The translations under genes were made by a program, and so were the position numbers. A DNA stretch of 6,550 nt from Phormidesmis priestleyi. GTDB taxonomy: Bacteria > Cyanobacteriota > Cyanobacteriia > Phormidesmidales > Phormidesmidaceae. Location: positions 5,775 to 12,324 of the forward strand of contig QBMP01000064.1 in NCBI GenBank assembly GCA_003242115.1, given 5' to 3'. How positions within the stretch are numbered: the first letter of the stretch is position 1; each line of letters starts with the position of its first letter. A model generated the notes under the pieces. That model did not search any database. It worked only from the letters and a program-made list of their open reading frames with translations, and had not been told where the DNA came from. Shown here one piece after another: positions 5,770 through 6,550 of the stretch.

Positions 5770-6215
5770 CGAACATCCAAAGAAGGCAGATCGCTAGCGT
5801 GAAAACCGCTGCCGTCGGTGTGCCAAAAGCTGTGAATGAAAGCATTGAGTTCGCTGCTGCGATCGCGATAGGAACTGTCTTCAGGACTCATTTTTATCCT
5901 GATGAGCAATGAGAAAAAGTCAATATCACAGGCGATTTGAAATAAATCAAGCGGCCAGATCAGGTCGGGGCCACCTTCTAAGTCGCAGATCTGGAGTTTG
6001 GAGTCCTCAGGGTTTTGCACCGCCGCCGCGATCGCTTCTTGGCGCAGGTCTTGAGCGCTGCCTTCTGGTAACCCTTGAATTACGGGTAATCCTTGAATTA
6101 ACAGCGTGGGTCTTGCCCAGCAGAGATGACGGGCAGCCATTATCTGAATGGCCTCGGCGTAGAGCCGCGTAGCACCATGCTCTAAATAAAGAATTTGCGA
6201 AGGGACAACGCTCAT
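5766..6215 (-). CDS. Conserved-looking cyanobacterial hypothetical protein
   Basis: A 149-aa soluble protein with no signal peptide, membrane segment or known catalytic motif. The N-terminus (ILYLEHGATRLYAEAIQIM, then LCWARPTLLI), the central CDLEGGPDLIWPLDLF and the later LNAFIHSFW segment resemble, from memory, short cyanobacterial hypotheticals with LYLEH..TRLYAEVIQ, CWVRP and LLWP..LFRPALD. I know of no assigned function. Between the two conserved parts there is an extra stretch of about 25 residues that contains a duplicated IQGLP motif, probably an insertion relative to its relatives. The ATG at 6215 fits the expected N-terminus, but I see no Shine-Dalgarno; a TTTAAT -10-like box 18 nt upstream would imply a very short leader. 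The stop overlaps a possible downstream ATG. Confidence 0.75.
   Translation of the reverse strand: MSVVPSQILYLEHGATRLYAEAIQIMAARHLCWARPTLLIQGLPVIQGLPEGSAQDLRQEAIAAAVQNPEDSKLQICDLEGGPDLIWPLDLFQIACDIDFFSLLIRIKMSPEDSSYRDRSSELNAFIHSFWHTDGSGFHASDLPSLDVR
6067..6102. repeat. 18-bp tandem duplication inside the 149-aa gene
   Basis: Copies at 6067-6084 and 6085-6102 match at 15 of 18 positions (second copy GGTAATCCTTGAATTAAC). They encode LIQGLP-VIQGLP on the minus strand. The in-frame unit length agrees with the gene being real. Confidence 0.8.
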
Positions 6216-6550
6216 AATTGAAATAGCAAAGATATTAAACGGAATTGAGAGCTAACACATCGGATATTGATCGGTCACAGACACCCATTTAATGACTGAC
6301 CGGCAATGTATTGTTTTTGCTTTCTCTAAGATATATTAAGATTGTTGAATTTTTCATTCATCCCTATCGTATCATTCCTTTTGAATGCTTCTGTCAGACA
6401 GATGTTCCAGGCAGACAGATGTTCCAGGCAGACATTTCAGCCTCAAAAATATTCTAGGCTCAGACATCTTTTGGTAGAGATTTCGTTCTGGGGCAAAGCC
6501 TGTACAAAAGCAATGGGCTAGAAACAAATTCTGGCAGTAAAATCTTGAGA
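6216..6550. other. AT-rich region upstream of the 149-aa gene
   Basis: No gene is supported in these 335 bp. Near the gene there is an inverted repeat CGGTCA (6272-6277) / TGACCG (6297-6302). Further out lies a 17-bp perfect tandem repeat with repeated CAGACA words. The stretch presumably contains the promoter of the minus-strand gene; what lies to the right is outside the window. Confidence 0.55.
6395..6428. repeat. Perfect 17-bp tandem duplication with extra CAGACA words
   Basis: CAGACAGATGTTCCAGG occurs twice without mismatch (6395-6411, 6412-6428). The next 6 bases start a third copy (CAGACA at 6429), and a further CAGACATCTT starts at 6461. The first copy overlaps a 13-bp palindrome, TCTGTC-A-GACAGA (6390-6402). 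It may be a recent slippage event or a cluster of protein-binding sites. Confidence 0.8.

Noticed and set aside
5712..6172. Two overlapping plus-strand frames of 66 and 87 codons
   Set aside because: They are antisense to the 149-aa gene, which has cyanobacterial family features and an in-frame repeat.
6395..6466. Possible CRISPR array
   Set aside because: The 17-bp units are directly adjacent with no spacers, there are only two full copies and no cas gene is present.

Overview
The window looks like chromosomal DNA from a cyanobacterium. The octamer GCGATCGC (HIP1), which is over-represented in many cyanobacterial genomes, occurs ten times (starting at 231, 1206, 1375, 1767, 2558, 2737, 4051, 5644, 5859 and 6028). 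The gene types also fit: a one-piece radical SAM/DUF2344 fusion, a cyanobacterial-style secreted hypothetical, a small STAS protein and a cyanobacterial-type hypothetical. Base composition is mid-range in genes and visibly AT-richer between them. No genus can be fixed from the sequence alone.

Layout. Positions 2-802 (+) hold the 3' two-thirds or so of a PotD-like periplasmic solute-binding protein, cut by the window edge. After a 28-bp convergent gap, all other genes lie on the minus strand. In transcription order from the right they are: a 149-aa hypothetical (6215-5766), a STAS-domain anti-sigma-factor-antagonist-like protein (4725-4402), a 918-aa radical SAM protein (4266-1510), and a 228-aa exported protein of unknown function (1517-831). 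The last two overlap by 8 bp and the second has a good ribosome-binding site, so they are probably co-transcribed and perhaps translationally coupled. The STAS gene and the hypothetical appear to be independent units, separated by long AT-rich gaps (4726-5765 and 6216-6550) in which I see no convincing gene.

How the genes work together. The radical SAM protein and the exported protein may form a two-gene unit, but one should be cytosolic and the other extracytoplasmic, so a shared function is only a guess from position. The solute-binding protein belongs to a transporter operon extending off the left edge. The STAS protein probably acts in a partner-switching regulatory pathway whose kinase and phosphatase are not in this window.

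The most unusual property is structural. Short head-to-tail duplications, with units of 9-19 bp and two to four copies, occur in nearly every gene and gap. Those inside confident genes have unit lengths divisible by three (9, 15, 18), while those in gaps are often not (10, 16, 17, 19). Other items of interest are a bulged 11-bp stem-loop at 5031-5056, a perfect 9-bp inverted repeat after the 149-aa gene, and an acidic Ser/Glu repeat linker in the radical SAM protein. I did not find a convincing new defence, mobile or biosynthetic system; this reads as an ordinary cyanobacterial core region with unusually frequent slippage-type repeats.
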